A stretch of DNA of 64,000 bases from Patiria miniata. Taxonomy: Eukaryota > Echinodermata > Asteroidea > Valvatida > Asterinidae. The notes below the pieces were generated by a model. The model saw only the letters and a program-made list of their open reading frames with translations. It ran no database searches and was not told the origin of the DNA. The stretch spans positions 5,142,811 to 5,206,810 of the forward strand of contig NW_024037062.1 in the NCBI RefSeq assembly GCF_015706575.1, given 5' to 3'. Made by a program: the position numbers and the translations under genes. Below, piece by piece: positions 1-13,900 of this stretch; the stretch's first letter is position 1; every line of letters starts with the position of its first letter.

Positions 1-344
1 CTAGCTGCTCTGTGGTGCAATCTGAGGCGATTCCTGGCCCCTATCTCGAGTTATTTGAGCAAAATGTTTTAAGTTAAATAAGGATTTTTTTCAATGGATT
101 AATATATGCTCTTGCTTTAACAAGACTTTTAAGTTTCTTCTGTTTTTCACTTGATAACCATTTTCGTCTGCATAATTATTTTCGTGCATTTTATTTTTGA
201 AACGGAATTGTATAGACTTAGTCTGTAAACTTTTGCAAGGGTGCTTTCTAATGTTTTGTATCAAGTTTAATTTTTTAGTTTATCAATAAGATAACAATTT
301 CTACGGAAATGTTCTACGGAAACGGACATGTTTTGGACTCCTTT

Positions 345-481
345 AAAGCGCGTGGAGGTTGCCCTCCTCCTTCCCTCCATTTCTCTCACCTTCCCCTCTT
401 TTCCCCCGTTTTATTCATTTTTTTAAACTTAATTTGACGGGGGGCACGTGCCCCCGCGGCCCACCCCTGGATCCGCGCCTG
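345..481. mobile_element. Possible hAT-like MITE remnant
   Basis: The segment ends GGATCCGCGCCTG at 481, which reads inverted as CAGGCGCGGATCC. This is close to the CAGGCGCGGTTCTA terminus of the well-supported element at 35163-35527. C-rich interior sequence is also shared. The left terminus and target duplication were not found, so the left limit is a guess. Confidence 0.3.
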
Positions 482-1105
482 AATACGCTGACTTCAAATC
501 TTAATTGCAGATTTTTGCGTGCTGCGGCTTATACTCTGCGCGGCCTATATTCCGAAAAATACGGTAATGCTGAAAAACCAGGATTCTCGAAATCCATAGT
601 CACAAAATAGTAGCTGAGCTAATGCTGTAATGCTTGGAGCTATCGCTGTGTATGTGCTGTCACACCTCAAGCCTGTTGCTTCTCCCTAAAAAAGTGTGCC
701 CAAAAATCTACAACCCCCGGTGTAATGTGAACACTTCAGTGAGCCAGTACTCTAATGCTACTTACTCAGCCTTAGAAATCCCCATACCAAACACAGGTTT
801 AATAACAATACAAGACCACACCTTGTTTTGCATAAAATGTACATATAAGGTAACTGGGTCAAACTAAGCAGCACGTAGTTGAAAAAACTTTGTAGGACGT
901 ACACTTAACGTCACTCTGACAAGATGACAATACTAGTTAATGACTATTCAGTGTAAAAAAAGAAATTGCTCCCTCTTCTGACAATCGCCCTAGCAGCATG
1001 CAGCGGCTACATGAAAAGATAGGACACAATATTTTGCTATGAAAACTTATGAACTTCATGATTTTTTTGTGAATATGTATGAGGTATAGTAAAACAAATA
1101 TTTAT

Positions 1106-1233
1106 CATGGTTTAGTTCGGGTGGATAGTCAATATTAGCTCCACTCGGTATTGGAAGTTGACAGACGACTAGCTAGTCTGTCAACTTCCAATACCTGGGG
1201 GAGCTAATATCGACTATCAACCCTCAAACCATG
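1106..1233. repeat. Near-perfect long palindrome (fold-back)
   Basis: Two arms of about 60 nt beginning CATGGTTTAG and ending CAAACCATG are inverted copies with few mismatches. They meet at GACTAGCTAGTC, itself a perfect palindrome, so there is almost no loop. Likely a fold-back MITE. Confidence 0.85.
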
Positions 1234-1760
1234 TTTTAATTGTATACTACAACATGGGATGGTGACAAGGTCCTTACCATTAAGTGTGTGTGGTATTTAT
1301 GGTAACTCTGCGACTCACATGTAGCACGATATGTAACAGAGGGGAAATTCCCCTTTCCCTCTTTTGTGTGGGTCATTGTGTTACCAGAATCTCAGGAATG
1401 GAATTGTTTTGAGATACAAATGTATATCTAGGGGGGATCTGTTTGGTAAAAAAAAAGTGTAGGGCATGTGTAGGGTAAAGGGAGATGGGGGGGGGGGGTA
1501 CCCCTCTGTCACATATTGTGCTGGGTATACTATGCTGTAACTGTGCCAGACCCATACAAGTTGGTACATAATTAGCTAGTACATACTTTACACCTAGTAC
1601 AATGATTGTAGTGGAAGTTGACATCCCAATTTTGTTGAAGTGCAAAGCATTTGCTATTGAATCATTGCATAGTGATTTTTTGTAGATTCAGAGAAGCATA
1701 CAAGTAATTAATGTCAGTTTTATTCAACACACTAAAAAGTAATCTTTGTCATGACACCAG

Positions 1761-1958
1761 TTCTGCGATGCACAACCCTGAGTGCACCCTCCCATGGCAG
1801 CTACAGAGATTCCTCACCATGTAGTAACACCTATGGAACCTGGTGCCACTTTGAGTGTGACACTGGCTATAGCATCACTGGTAGCGCATCCAGACGTTGT
1901 GTGGTTGCAGAGGGTCAGACTACTGTATCTTGGTCGGGATCAACTACTGCATGCCAGA
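1761..1958 (+). CDS. Exon 1 of visible set: CCP/sushi domain 1
   Basis: The exon has 198 nt, phase 1 at both ends, with acceptor gacaccag and donor A/gtaagt. It reads LRCTTLSAP through STTACQ and has six cysteines with the HFEC-DTGY core of the selectin-type sushi domain. It is the first exon I can place. Confidence 0.9.
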
Positions 1959-4900
1959 GTAAGTTTCTAAGATTTTCTGAGATTTTGTTTAATTCCTGGC
2001 GAGTGGCTCACAACTCTTAGTGGTAATGTTTGAAGTAGCTTGGAAATCCCATTACATTTCAGGAAAATCCCCATGGAATTAGTTAGAAACTGAAAACCAA
2101 ATCCATATGTGTGACCTAGGTAAGAGTTGAACCTACGTTGCAAGCCTATGTGGAAGGCTAGGAAATATATTGTTACTTATATCAGGCTTCCAAGTTGTAA
2201 AAATAAATCAGCATATTGCATACTTTCGGCGAATTACCCGGATGACTATACAACATCGTTTTTGGTATTTTATCCAGGCATTTTGTGGCATATTGAATCC
2301 CAATTTGTGGTTCCCACTCAATCAAGAGTGTAGAAATGCATAGTTGTCAACTTTTCTACAGAGCGTAGCACGTGGTATGGTTGGTTATCGTACGCACTGT
2401 TTTTCATCAACAAAAAATGGCTGCTTTGAGCGGCACAAGATTCTAATAGGTAAGCGAAGAATAATTCAACAAATTTTCAGAAATGAAGACGCTGAAAATA
2501 CCTTGAAAGCAACCAAGAAAATATTCTGCGAGTGTATCTGGCTGAGAAGAACCTACCGACAGATTTTGATATGCTAGAAAAGCTTATGCTCGCGGGTATT
2601 TTGTCGAAGTTTCAATTTTATTTGTTGTTTTTTTACATTTCTTTACCCAGGGTATGCCCAAACTGGTTTCCCATTGGGGCCCTGTATACATTACAAAAAC
2701 ACACACACGTACACAATGCAATTCAATGTGATGTGATGTGATGCAATGCGATTAATGCATAATTGTTATCAAGCAACTACATGTATTATAACTATTGTAA
2801 AACTATTACAACTACTTGTACAGTGTGAAGCAACATTGGTAACAGGCTTTACTATAAAGTGAATTGCAAAGTGAACACAAAGAATTTGACATATCTTGTG
2901 CCATCAACAAGTTATGGCTGTATATTGCTGATTACGGGAGGGTGAAAAGTGAAAAACAAATCCCTTTGGGAGAAAACACAGGGAAATTCCCATCCTGCTC
3001 ATTATTTTTATGGCAACCAAGTTTGTTAGCTCTGTAGATCAGCACAGATTTAGATCTACTCAATGAAGACAATGAACAAATACACAATTTGCAGAAATAT
3101 TACTGACTGTACTTTTTATGTAGTTCAGATTTGAATGAGGTTGGAGAAGTTTTGGTTCTGAACTGTGCATGCAAATTATTTCATATGATTGTACCAGTTA
3201 CAGCAAAGCTTGAGGCATAACATTTTTTTTTTGCAAAAGGAATCTCCAGTGCCAAGTCAGCGGATTGTCTAGTTTCACAAATCTGAAGAGTGGTGTGTAT
3301 AGATTTGTCACAGGCCTTGATCTTGGGCAAAAAAAGGGGCAGGCCACTTTGGCCTTGCCCCCATCAAAATTCCACAGGGTACCAAGGCCAACTCAAGGGG
3401 GCACCAAGGCCAATCATTTCAAAACCTTTAATTTACATTTATTTACATCCAGTGTATACACGCCTTTTTTCTAGGTCACATAAACAATCAAGAGTATTCA
3501 GTTCTTGTACAAATGTACACCATGTCCAGAAAAATCTCCAAAAGTTGTATTTTTCATTACAAAACTGTATTTTTCAAAAATATGCATATAGACAGGCTAT
3601 ACGAACAAATAAATGTGGCTGCAATGCTCCATTTTTAATACCTCTTAATTAAAGTTATAAAAAAAATGACCAGAGGTCTCCCTGCGGGTGGTAACCCAAT
3701 CAAACAGTTTGCATGAATAAGGATATTGATCATATACCTTACTTATAAACAAACTGCTTTAAAAACTATTCAATGCAAGCCTACTTAAACATAAACTAAA
3801 GACTAGACTTCCTCATGTTTGAAATAAATAAACCTTTAATGCAGGTGAAACATTCATTTGGCCATGTTCAGACACCGTGTTAGCTAAAACGGTCGCTCGC
3901 CACGGGAGGTCCGTCATAAAAAATAAAACTACCAAGCGTCCAGACATCGTTTTAAGTATAGGAAGTTCAATTCGAAGCAGTTTTTCTCAGTTTCTAAGGT
4001 CACGTACAACATCCGCCTCAGCAAAAACCGCGCGCTAAAAAGAGTCTTCACTCTTCCATGTTTACAGTTCGCTACACATGGTCCGAGCCCCTCACTGTGT
4101 GATGCGTGTTGCCATTCCGTGTTTGACATCGCAGCCCTGGCCGGTCATGTAGCGTGGCACACGGTAAACATGACGACGGTCACTTGTCCACCGCGGCGAT
4201 TTCCCCATTTTTTTAAGTATCGTATCGGCCTTACACCATTTGTGTTTACATTATTGGGGCTATTTTCTGTACCTTTCGTGGTGCAGAAAGACATAAAAAA
4301 TGTTCTAAAAAGTTGATTGAAAACAAACATGTCATTGAACAGATTTCACTGCACTCATCAACTTGACAACTTGCCCGCAATATGTCAGTCACGTGAAAAT
4401 ACACGTGATATTAACGTTGCAATATTGACCAATCAACGCCAAGGTTTTCCTGGTAGTTGAATATATTAGTGTATTATGATAATTACGCTCCGGTTAGCGG
4501 TTGTTGCGTTGGCATATGTGCATAATGTACATCGTACAGTGGGATGCACCGCACCGTATCTTGGGCCGGCCGTAGCCGGGAGATCGGGAAGGGCTGCGCG
4601 CCGGGGTAGGGTGTATGAGATGACCCGCGTGTGTACGTACGAACACATCAACGATAACCATAAAAAGACGTGTATTATTTTCGCCGCGACTAGACGTTTG
4701 TTGAATGGTGTTTGTATGCACAGATCCTCTACACAATATCCGTGATGTATGATTGTCATGACGGGACATCCAGAGGTAAAATACAAACATGACAAAAGGG
4801 CACGCTGGCCAAGTTGGCCGGGACATGTGTAATTTTTGAAGGGGCATTGCGGCCAAGTTGGAAGGGCATGCGGCCATTGGCCGCGGTGGCTGCGGTATTA

Positions 4901-7900
4901 AAGATCGAGGCGTGTTGTCATATGCAAAGGAGCAATGTCGTAAATACATTTGTAAACAAGAATAGCCTTTTTATACCAAAGTCTTTCAGAAAATGACAAT
5001 AAGTCTAGCAAACATATCGACCGAGGAGTTAAAGATGCACACATTTATTGAGAATATTATCTTGAGATGTGTACCGTCCTCCCCATACACTAGATTATTG
5101 TACTGTATGATACAGTACTACAATAATCTAATGATGACATAACTGAAGGAGAGTGTATAGGCATACCTAATCTATGTTTTCTTCACGTATTCAACGTGTG
5201 GGCCTCAACTTAAAAGTTCATCAATAATAACACCCAAACATTTACAAGAGTTCACTTTTACAACTACCATTGATACCGGTATTGACATTAGGGTCAGAAC
5301 TGCAGACTTCTCATTTAGTTCCTATGAGCATGGATTTGGTTTTGCTGGCATTTATTGTAAGTTTGTTTCTGACACAACAAATTCTGACACACTAAATTCT
5401 AGTAGTTCTAGGACTGTAGTCAAGTCGTTCTCTGTCTCATTAACACTGGTAGAACTGAAGAGGGGGGGGGGCAAAAATATGACTTAACTGTATCAACGTC
5501 TGAACTAGTGTTGTGTAAACCGGACCCGAAAACAAAACCTTCGGGTCGGTTTGTCCATCATTTCAGTCAGATCAGGTCTGTTTCTGTTTTGCGTTATGAT
5601 TTTTTGGTCGGATAACGGTGGTGAAGCAATTTTGGAAAACCCACGCATGGTCTGTAACATGTAGGCCTACCAGTAGGTCACATTGTGAATGCCGTACGGT
5701 GTGATTCAGTTACTGTGAGACGACGATTTTCACGCCACGCAGGTAAGTTCAACAGGCTTAACTTCAACAGACCCAAGCCAGATATTCAGGGGGTTTTTCC
5801 GGGTCAGTTTGGGTCGATTTTCTCAGGACCGGGCATAGAGGAAATTGCTTAAGGGTCCCGGTGATCTGCTTGTGGAAGTCATGGTGCCACTTTAAGCTTA
5901 TTGATGAAGTGCATAGGTGGATGAGATGTTGAATATGTTCCAGTGATAGGCTGGTGTGGTCTAGGAGGGTGGAGATTTGGTTTACCCACAAATTAGTTGT
6001 CACTATTCATTTTTGCTGTTTTCTGACAGCCCAGTGTTCACGATGTTCACTTGTTTTGTATGATTTGAACCAATTAAGGACATACTGCTTGTCAATGCAG
6101 ATGGTATGACCACTCAATAACATGCTGCCAATATTTATCACAGGCAATGGCAGAGTCTTTTGCCAAAGATAAATCATTGTGATACGCTTGCTTGTTTACT
6201 TGACAGATCAAGAACATGACCAATGTTTCAAATGCTCAAATCAGTTACAATATAAATGTGGATTCTGGGTTATTTCCTTCATTTCTTATCATTGTTGTTT
6301 TTGTTGTTAATTTTTTAGTCAATACTTGTCAGACGCCCACTCCAGGTGAAGGACTTGGACCGACTGATACCAGTACCTGTTCAGCTAGTAACAGTGTACC
6401 GTATGGTACCACATGTACATATGAATGTTCTGAGGGCTTCAGGCTAGTCGGCACTTCAACTATAACATGTGGACCTGAAAGTCAGTGGCTGCAAACACTG
6501 CCACTGTGTCAAGGCGAGTGGTAGACAATAACAAACTTCTTTTTGAAACATCAACATTTCTTGATCGGTTAGATCATGCACAAAAGAAAAACTGAAGTTA
6601 TTTTGCCAGTGTGTTTCTGCACATCAAAGCAGGGCTGGACCACTGCAAAAGCTTTGTATCAACAGGGGACAAGCAAGAATGGTTTTTTTTTTCTTAAATA
6701 CAACATAGTCCCCTAAAATGCCAAGTTGGTTTAAATTCTCTAATTTCAGTAATGAGAAATAAAATCGTATAGTCAAAATAAACGTGTTAACTGCAAATTA
6801 AACTTTTTGCCGCATTTGATCAACGACATCCATAACATGTGGCTTGTTGACAAGAACTTGGGATATGTCTTATTTCTGCATGTCTCGAATGAAAGGGAGT
6901 TCAATATACGTATATCAATTTTTTGTTCATGTTAGGTGGTCAAAATATTGATAATTGAAAATTCTGACACGGAGCCTAATTCTAAGCTCATTTGGACACA
7001 TGGAGTGTTCTTGTCGGACCACTAGGTTAGTAATTGTACTGTGGATCTTCGCCCCCATGACATTTTTCCCTCTGAAAATTTCCATTCTTTCTTTTATTTT
7101 GTTTCACAGCAACCACAGAAATTCTTCAATTCTCTATGCTATTTTCCATGTAGGCCTACCTTTTATTGCCACATTTTTACATCCAATGCCAAAACTCTTT
7201 TCCGCAGTCTCAATATTTAGTGGAATTTCATTGTTTGCAGAGATAACCTGTGCAAGCAGCGACCTGCCTACCCCAGCCAATGGCATAAAGACTGGCTGTT
7301 TCAGAGACCATGTACCTTTTGGAACCACCTGTAGCCTTTCATGTAACCGTGGTTACAGGCCAACAACAACAACACAAAGGACTTGTCAAAGTGACAGTAG
7401 CAACAATGGAGTTTGGTCAGGTGGTACCATAACATGCAGCGGTAAGAAAAAGTCATCCACTTATTGTGGCAACTTCCCAGCTTTTAAATATTAATCTAAC
7501 CAACAAAAACTGTTATTATCTGCCAAAGGCTGGTCAGTATAGTCAACCGTAGGTTCTTGTTTTTGGTTGTTTTTTTTCCAGCCTTTGTGCTGGCTGCTGT
7601 CGCTTTAAAGGGAATGTACAACATTTGCTTTTGCTGCAATTTTCAGAAATAAATGGATTTGGAGGATTAGTATGTTGTAGCAAATATTGTTAAAATGACT
7701 TTTTTTCACATTTGGGCTTGTAGATGCTGGAAAAACCAAGAAAACCAATCATGTTCTTGCAGTCTGGTTCCCTGACCCCACTTAAGATGAAACGGGGCAA
7801 TTAATAGACTTTGGGGAATTGTAAGGTCAGAGAATCAGTCTAGCAGACTTGTACCTCTTCACAGGTGTGTAATCAATTGCAAAGAAAATGCAGAATAACT

Positions 7901-10900
7901 AATTATGAAAAATTCGGAGCAATTTTTGAAAATTAGCCAGTTTTCTCCAACGCTGGTCGGCCGACCAGCGTTGGAAAAATACATTTTTCTTGAAAATGTC
8001 AGCACACCAGGAGCCATGATTTTACAGGATGCTTTAGACAGTCATTCCCTAACAATCCAGTAAGGTATTTCGCGATAATTTGATCATTTCGTTTTGTGAT
8101 GTTTGCAAATGTTGTATCTTCCCTTTAAGCAACTGCTCCATTTCAGCTTTCTGCCACCTGTACATTGGTCTAGTGGCCAGTTCTACCATTCCGGCCACCT
8201 TCCCATTCCGGCCACCTTCCCATTCCGGCCACCTTCCCATTCCGGCCACCTTCCCATTCCGGCCACCTTCCCATTCCGGCCACCTTCCCATTCCGGCCAC
8301 CTTCCCATTCCAGCCACCTTCCCATTCCAGCCACCTTCCCATTCCGGCCACCATCCCATTCCGGCCACCTTCCCATTCCGGCCACCTTCATATTCCAGCC
8401 ACCTTCCCATTCCAGCCACCTTCCATTCCGGCCACCTTCCCATTCCAGCCACCTTCCATTCTGGCCACCTTCCATTTCAGCCACCTTCCCATTCCAGCCA
8501 CCTTCCATTCCGGCCACCTTCCCATTCCAGCCACATTCCCATTCTGGCCACCTTCCCATTCCAGCCGCCTTCCCATTCCGGCCACCTTCTCATTCCGGCC
8601 ACCTTCCCATTCCAGCCACCTTTCCATTCTAGCCGTCTTCCCATTCCAGCCACCTTCCCATTCCGGCCACCTTCCCATTCCAGCCACCTTCTCATTTCAA
8701 CCATCTTACATCCAACATCTGAATCCATGGAGCCACCTGTTAATTCCAGCAATCTTCCCATTTAAGCCCTCTGCTTGTTCCAACAATCTTCCTATTCTGA
8801 CAATGTACATGTACATTAGAGATCCATTTTTTCTTCTTCTCAGTTGTAACCTGCCCACCCCTGTCAGCACCTGCTTTTGGCGCAATCTCAACCTGTTTGC
8901 GCAATGGACAAAGTAGATCTGCATCTGCACAGCAGCCCTTTGATAGTGTGTGTCAGCTGACATGCAACACTGGCTACACCCTATCTGGATCAGCCAGTCG
9001 GACTTGCCTTGTGTCAGGGACGTGGGATGGAAGTACCACCGTCTGTACAGGTCAGTCTTTCTTGGAACTATTAATTTGTGGATTGCTTTATAACGTCTCT
9101 TTTTAATCATATCTTCCACCAGAATTGTACGGCTGAAGTCCAGGATCCATACACAAGGTTGTCTGGATTTTGTTATTCAGTGACTTGATTTAACAAAAGA
9201 CTTGGACTCGGACTTTGACTCAATAGTCATGACCCAGACTTGACACTGAGGACTTGTGACTCCCTAGTAACATTTTTTTTTTAAATTATTGATTATATTA
9301 AAAATAAGAAGAAAATTGTTGTTCCTAAATGTGTTTCTTTTTCTTTCTTTTTTGAGGGAGGGGTTTATCTTAAATTTTTAAGTTGTCAAAAACTCCAACA
9401 TGATTTTCTTTCCTTTGAGACTAGTACCATATCCAAATGTCAGTAACTCCTGATTCTCCTTGCACATAGATGTTACTGAGCCAGTGTTGCTGTGTCCTGC
9501 AAATCAAGTTATATTCGCCAGGGAAGGGCATCGACTTGTCTCAGTCTCTTGGAACTGGGAACCCTTCACAGTAAGGAATTATGTCAAATTTGTTAGTTAT
9601 AGAAATTAATTACTGGAAAAAAGAAAAGAAAAGAGTTTTGACAAGGAATTCTAGACTTCCTTTCAGGAAATTCACGTTGTGGTGCGCACACATATTCTAT
9701 TTTGTTTGGCATAGCGTGGGAGTGAAGCCTTTTTGACTTCATGTGTACAGATGCCTACTGTGTTTCATAAGGGGAACACATCTGAGCGCTGGTTGGCAAT
9801 ATGTACTCAAGTGTACTCAGATAAAAGCCTAGCTGCCAACTATTACAATTTTTTTGTAATTATTACAAATTTTTTGTTAAATTACAAATATAAGAATTGC
9901 CACTAACAAATTACGAATTTCCCAATTTCTACCTAACGAACATAAATACTTAAGTATCGTTTTTGCCTGTAAACTAATAAGTAATGCGGCCAATGTGTTG
10001 TGCGCAGTGGAGAGGACCAGTACATGTGCGCCTCGTATTTATCACGTGTGGATGTGTGTAAGTCGACTACTTTTCAGTGATGATCGTGAGCACATTGGTC
10101 ACTTATTGCCGGGATGAGATCCATCAGTGCGAGATTTTGATCATGGAATTTAATAAGAGTATGGTTGGAAGAATGTTAATAGAATTTGAGTTTATCACAA
10201 CGTCCAGAAAAGATAAATCAGCATACGTTTGCAAGGTGTGTTGGCGGTAGCTTGAGTTACTCCAGCTAACATGCTCATCAGGAATTCACATGTAACATTA
10301 CATTACATTAATGTTACATGTGAATTCCTGATGAGCGTGTTAGCTGGAGTTACTCAAGCTATGTTGGTGGGATATTTTTGTCGCATACAGTGGCCCTAAT
10401 TTAAATGTGTGTAGAAACATATGAACTCGAAATTCAACATCGATAGCATGCATCTCAGAAAAATAGCACACATGCTATTATTGTTATTATTGATTTGACT
10501 TCAACAAACAAATACAGACAGTAAAACAAAATCAATTAAAAAAAAGATTAAATTTATTTTTTAAATTAAACTTAAAAAAAAAAATTATCCTATGGCCTAC
10601 AGTACATAATTAATCACAACAAGAACGGTATGCATCTATGTGTATGTGTATACCATGTACCTATATTTGATGTTGGTAAAGCTGGTACATACACTGTTAA
10701 TGTACGCGCAGTTGAAAATAACTGCGCGGGTTGATTACTAATTTGGATTTTAAAATGTTGGCAGCTATGTAAAAGTGCTGTTTTGCATATTTACTGCTGA
10801 AGGGCATAGTAAGGAAATGAATCCAAAGAGTGCATAAGATAATGCGCATGTTTTTAAAAACACTGTGTGAATTGGAGTTTATGTTTGTGCACCATTCTGT

Positions 10901-13900
10901 GGAAGTTTTAAGAACTTGCCAACAGTTATATTTTTCATATCTTCACTTGTATTCCTCTCCACACCATGCATTATAGAGTGAAGGATCTCAGCACTCTAAG
11001 TCAATCTGGGGGATACTTTGAAAAGGAAACTAAGAATTGAAAAATAAATGAAAGATGCCAGTGTGAAAGGACACATTCATTGCATCCCCTGGATGGTGCG
11101 TATATATATGGCAAGGACTACACACCATCAATTTTATCTGAAAGATCAAAAACCCAGTGCAGCAGTTTCCATTTAAACAAAATGTTGATGGCTGCACTAG
11201 CTCTCAAACGTTCCTTAGCTACAGTCTTGTTTAAATGGCACTAAGGACTGATTTATTACAAATTCATATGAAGATACATGTAGCTAATCTAAGAGGTCAT
11301 TTTACTTTTAGGGCACAGATGCTGGCCACGAGATCACCGCTGTGTTGCTTTCCATCAACTCAGAACCTGTCACTGGCTCTAAGCCCACCACCTTTGAAGA
11401 AGGGATCTACAGACTTGTCTACGAGGCTACTGACAGCGCTGACAACACTGGGTCATGCTCTATGCAAATGGAGGCCAAAGGTCAGAGCTTGCTTTTCTTA
11501 CAATCTCTTTGTTTAAAATGAATCGGACAAGAAAGTTTGGTCACAAATTTTCTTTTAATGAGTGATGTCAGATTGATATGCTCAGTTTTAACTCTTTCAG
11601 CATGGAATTGATAAATATATGGCACTATTTTAAACAGATTAATTGGATTGCCAGTGTACAGAGTAAAGTGACCTTGGTTCTTGAAGGGAGTATATTTCTT
11701 CCGCACCTTATTTGCCAGCTAGGTTTAAAAAAAAGGTAAAGGGGACAAACCTGTGTTCACAGGAACGGAATGCCCATCTCTCGAAGCGATTGGGCCAGAC
11801 TTGAATCCATGAAATGCTGCTGTGGGGGATCGCCGCACCTCCTCCACAGCGAGTCTGTTGCCTTCCCAGCATTGAATAATGCCAGTATCCATTTAACACC
11901 TGTGTTGAGAGGAGTAATTGAGGTAAAGCGCCTTACTCAAGGGAACAACACGCATGGCCAGGGCGGGGCTCATGAGGCCTGTGCTCAACCGCTAAGACCA
12001 CAAAGCCAATTTGCAATGGATGGAAGAAATCAGAAATCAATTTGTCTTTTCTTGTTTTAAGTTCTGTTGCTCTTCATGAAGGTTACGCTCCAAGTGCGCA
12101 TTGATAAAAAAGGGTATTGAAACTTGCTTGAAGTGGGAAAATTGATGCCCTTGTGGAACAAAAGAGCTAAGGAATTGACTCTGATTGTCACCAAAACCAA
12201 CAAACGAGTCAAATGTCAACAGAGATACTTCTGACAGTCAGTACTTGTATAATTAAGGAATTTTGTGACCGGGGGTTGTAAATTTAATAGGTTTTGCCCT
12301 TCACACGTCAACGTAATTTAACAAACACTGTTTATTCAGTGTCATTCAAGGCCTTGCAAGAATAAAATTCACAGGTTTACTCAGATGGGAATTGAACCCA
12401 TGACCCGGTTGATGTAAGTTTGTGCTGCTATATCAGATTCAATCCAGCTAACAAATCCCACAAAGCTTGGTGGTTGAGTGGTAAGACATCTGCACTTGTG
12501 GGTTCAAGTCCCATCCCTGTAAGCTTGTGATTTTTCCTTGCAGGCCTTCGGACAATAAATCCAGAATGTTTATGAAATAATATCAGTGAAGGGTAAAACC
12601 CAATATTAAAAGAACATAATAGTCACCTATAAAATACCTGTATACATGTATATAAACATACCAAACAGAAGAATGTATCAAAATACAGAGCAAAGAGTAC
12701 TCTCTACTGCATAAACATTATGTGATAAAAAGGTCCAATGATTTTTTTTATCGGATCTGATCACATTTTTAATCCAGTGGAAAGTCCGATGGCCAAGAAT
12801 TTGTTTTTAGTTCAGATAAAATAGTCTATCTTGCCAAACTGATGCTTCTTTTTATTGTTCCACAGTGACACGATGTCTGGGTCTTCAAACCCCCACCAAT
12901 GGTGAGCTGCGCCTGGCTACCGGGCACGGCTCATGCAGCGAGGGCGTTGTGTATGGCTCCCAGTGTGACATCAGCTGCGAGACTGGCTACTCTCTGTCAA
13001 CAGGGGGCTCCAGTCTCAGGAGAAAGTGCCTGCGCCAAACAGTCGATAGTACCCAAGGCTACTGGAATTCCTCCCAGCCAACGTGTGAAGGTTGGTTACA
13101 AAGTTTGTCATCATTTGAATTTTTCTATCCAATCTGAGTTTTGTGATGCTCGCTAAGCCAAATCTATAGTGTGTAGAACGTTTTCTTCTAGTTTGAGCCA
13201 TTTTTTCCCCGTTTATATTCAAATGCAGCCAACACTTGTCCTTACCATGCCATTGCCAATGGCTACATCAGTGGTTGTGCTGGGGACTCTGCCACCTATG
13301 GAGACTCGTGTCAGTTTCACTGTGACCTGGGTTATAGGACAAGCAATGGACAGAGTTACCGTGTACGCCAGTGCCAAGCTGACAGCTCCTGGAGTGGTCC
13401 TCACTTTCAGTGTACAGGTAAGAATGATGAGACTTAGGCCCAGGGCCCAATTTGCTCTAGTAAAAAATCAAACAATTAAAACTAGTTGCACACCACATGC
13501 ATTAGATGATGTTTTGGTTTGTAACCTTTTATTTTTTGCTAAGCATGTATCAGGCCTCACAGCGAAATCTTTAAAAGAAGTGTTTCAGAATTTGGCAGTT
13601 TGCAAGAAATGTGTAAATTTATCTAGTGTGGAGAACTTGAGGTAAGCAGTGCGCTATATTTCTGCTAGCTCATGCAGGAAAATAGCACGGTTTTGCATTC
13701 TAAAAGTAGTCTGAAAATTTGGGACTCTCAAGATCAATACTGTGTATGAGAGTCCCAAAAGTTAAGATAGTGAAAAATAAGAAAAAAAATTCAAGAAAAT
13801 ATTCTAGCACATGAAACAACCAGTCCTATACCCTTAAGTACTGCATCGATCACTCTCTGGTGCAAATTGTTGAAGAAAGGTGTCTTTTAAAAATTGTGTT

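Larger units (their letters stand above)
1..1760. other. Non-coding sequence upstream of first visible exon
   Basis: No CCP, HYR or EGF exon is recognisable here, so this is most likely intron of the large gene. It holds a C-rich hAT-like MITE end near 481 and a long palindrome at 1106-1233. A poly-G run lies near 1488-1498. I see no promoter I can support. Confidence 0.6.
1959..6318 (+). other. Intron 1 (4.36 kb)
   Basis: This is the longest intron in view. No exon of the expected families was found. It contains a CpG-richer stretch at about 3880-4930 that differs from the AT-rich surroundings, a small hairpin at 5091-5130, and a poly-G run near 5463. Open frames here show no known domain. 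Confidence 0.7.
7442..8843 (+). other. Intron 3, palindrome and minisatellite
   Basis: The intron holds a 28-bp perfect palindrome (7947-7974) and a large 17-bp minisatellite (8186-8712). The long open frames on both strands across 8049-8916 are produced by the repeat. Confidence 0.85.
9571..11311 (+). other. Intron 5, TIR element
   Basis: This intron splits HYR 1. A TIR element (9829-10768) with a nested fold-back (10248-10361) occupies about half of it. The remainder is AT-rich without coding signal. Confidence 0.7.
11481..12865 (+). other. Intron 6, two SINE-like pieces
   Basis: It contains a minus-strand SINE-like element (about 11728-12005) and a tRNA-like piece (about 12462-12530). 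A minus-strand B-box-like segment also lies near 12370-12390. No coding signal was seen. Confidence 0.65.

Noticed and set aside
4494-4949. Minus-strand frame of 151 codons
   Set aside because: No domain, no homologous look and biased by the CpG-richer stretch.
6514-6519. GT at 6518 as the donor of exon 2
   Set aside because: It would leave phase 2 and break the frame into exon 3; the GC donor keeps it.
8186-8712. CRISPR-like array
   Set aside because: Units are contiguous with no spacers, and the genome is animal.
8049-8916. Long open frames on both strands (up to 278 codons, PFRPPSHSGHL-type)
   Set aside because: They are produced by the 17-bp minisatellite, which keeps all frames open; no domain and no splice support.
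12462-12530. Functional tRNA gene
   Set aside because: A and B boxes are present but no paired acceptor stem is evident; a SINE fragment fits better.
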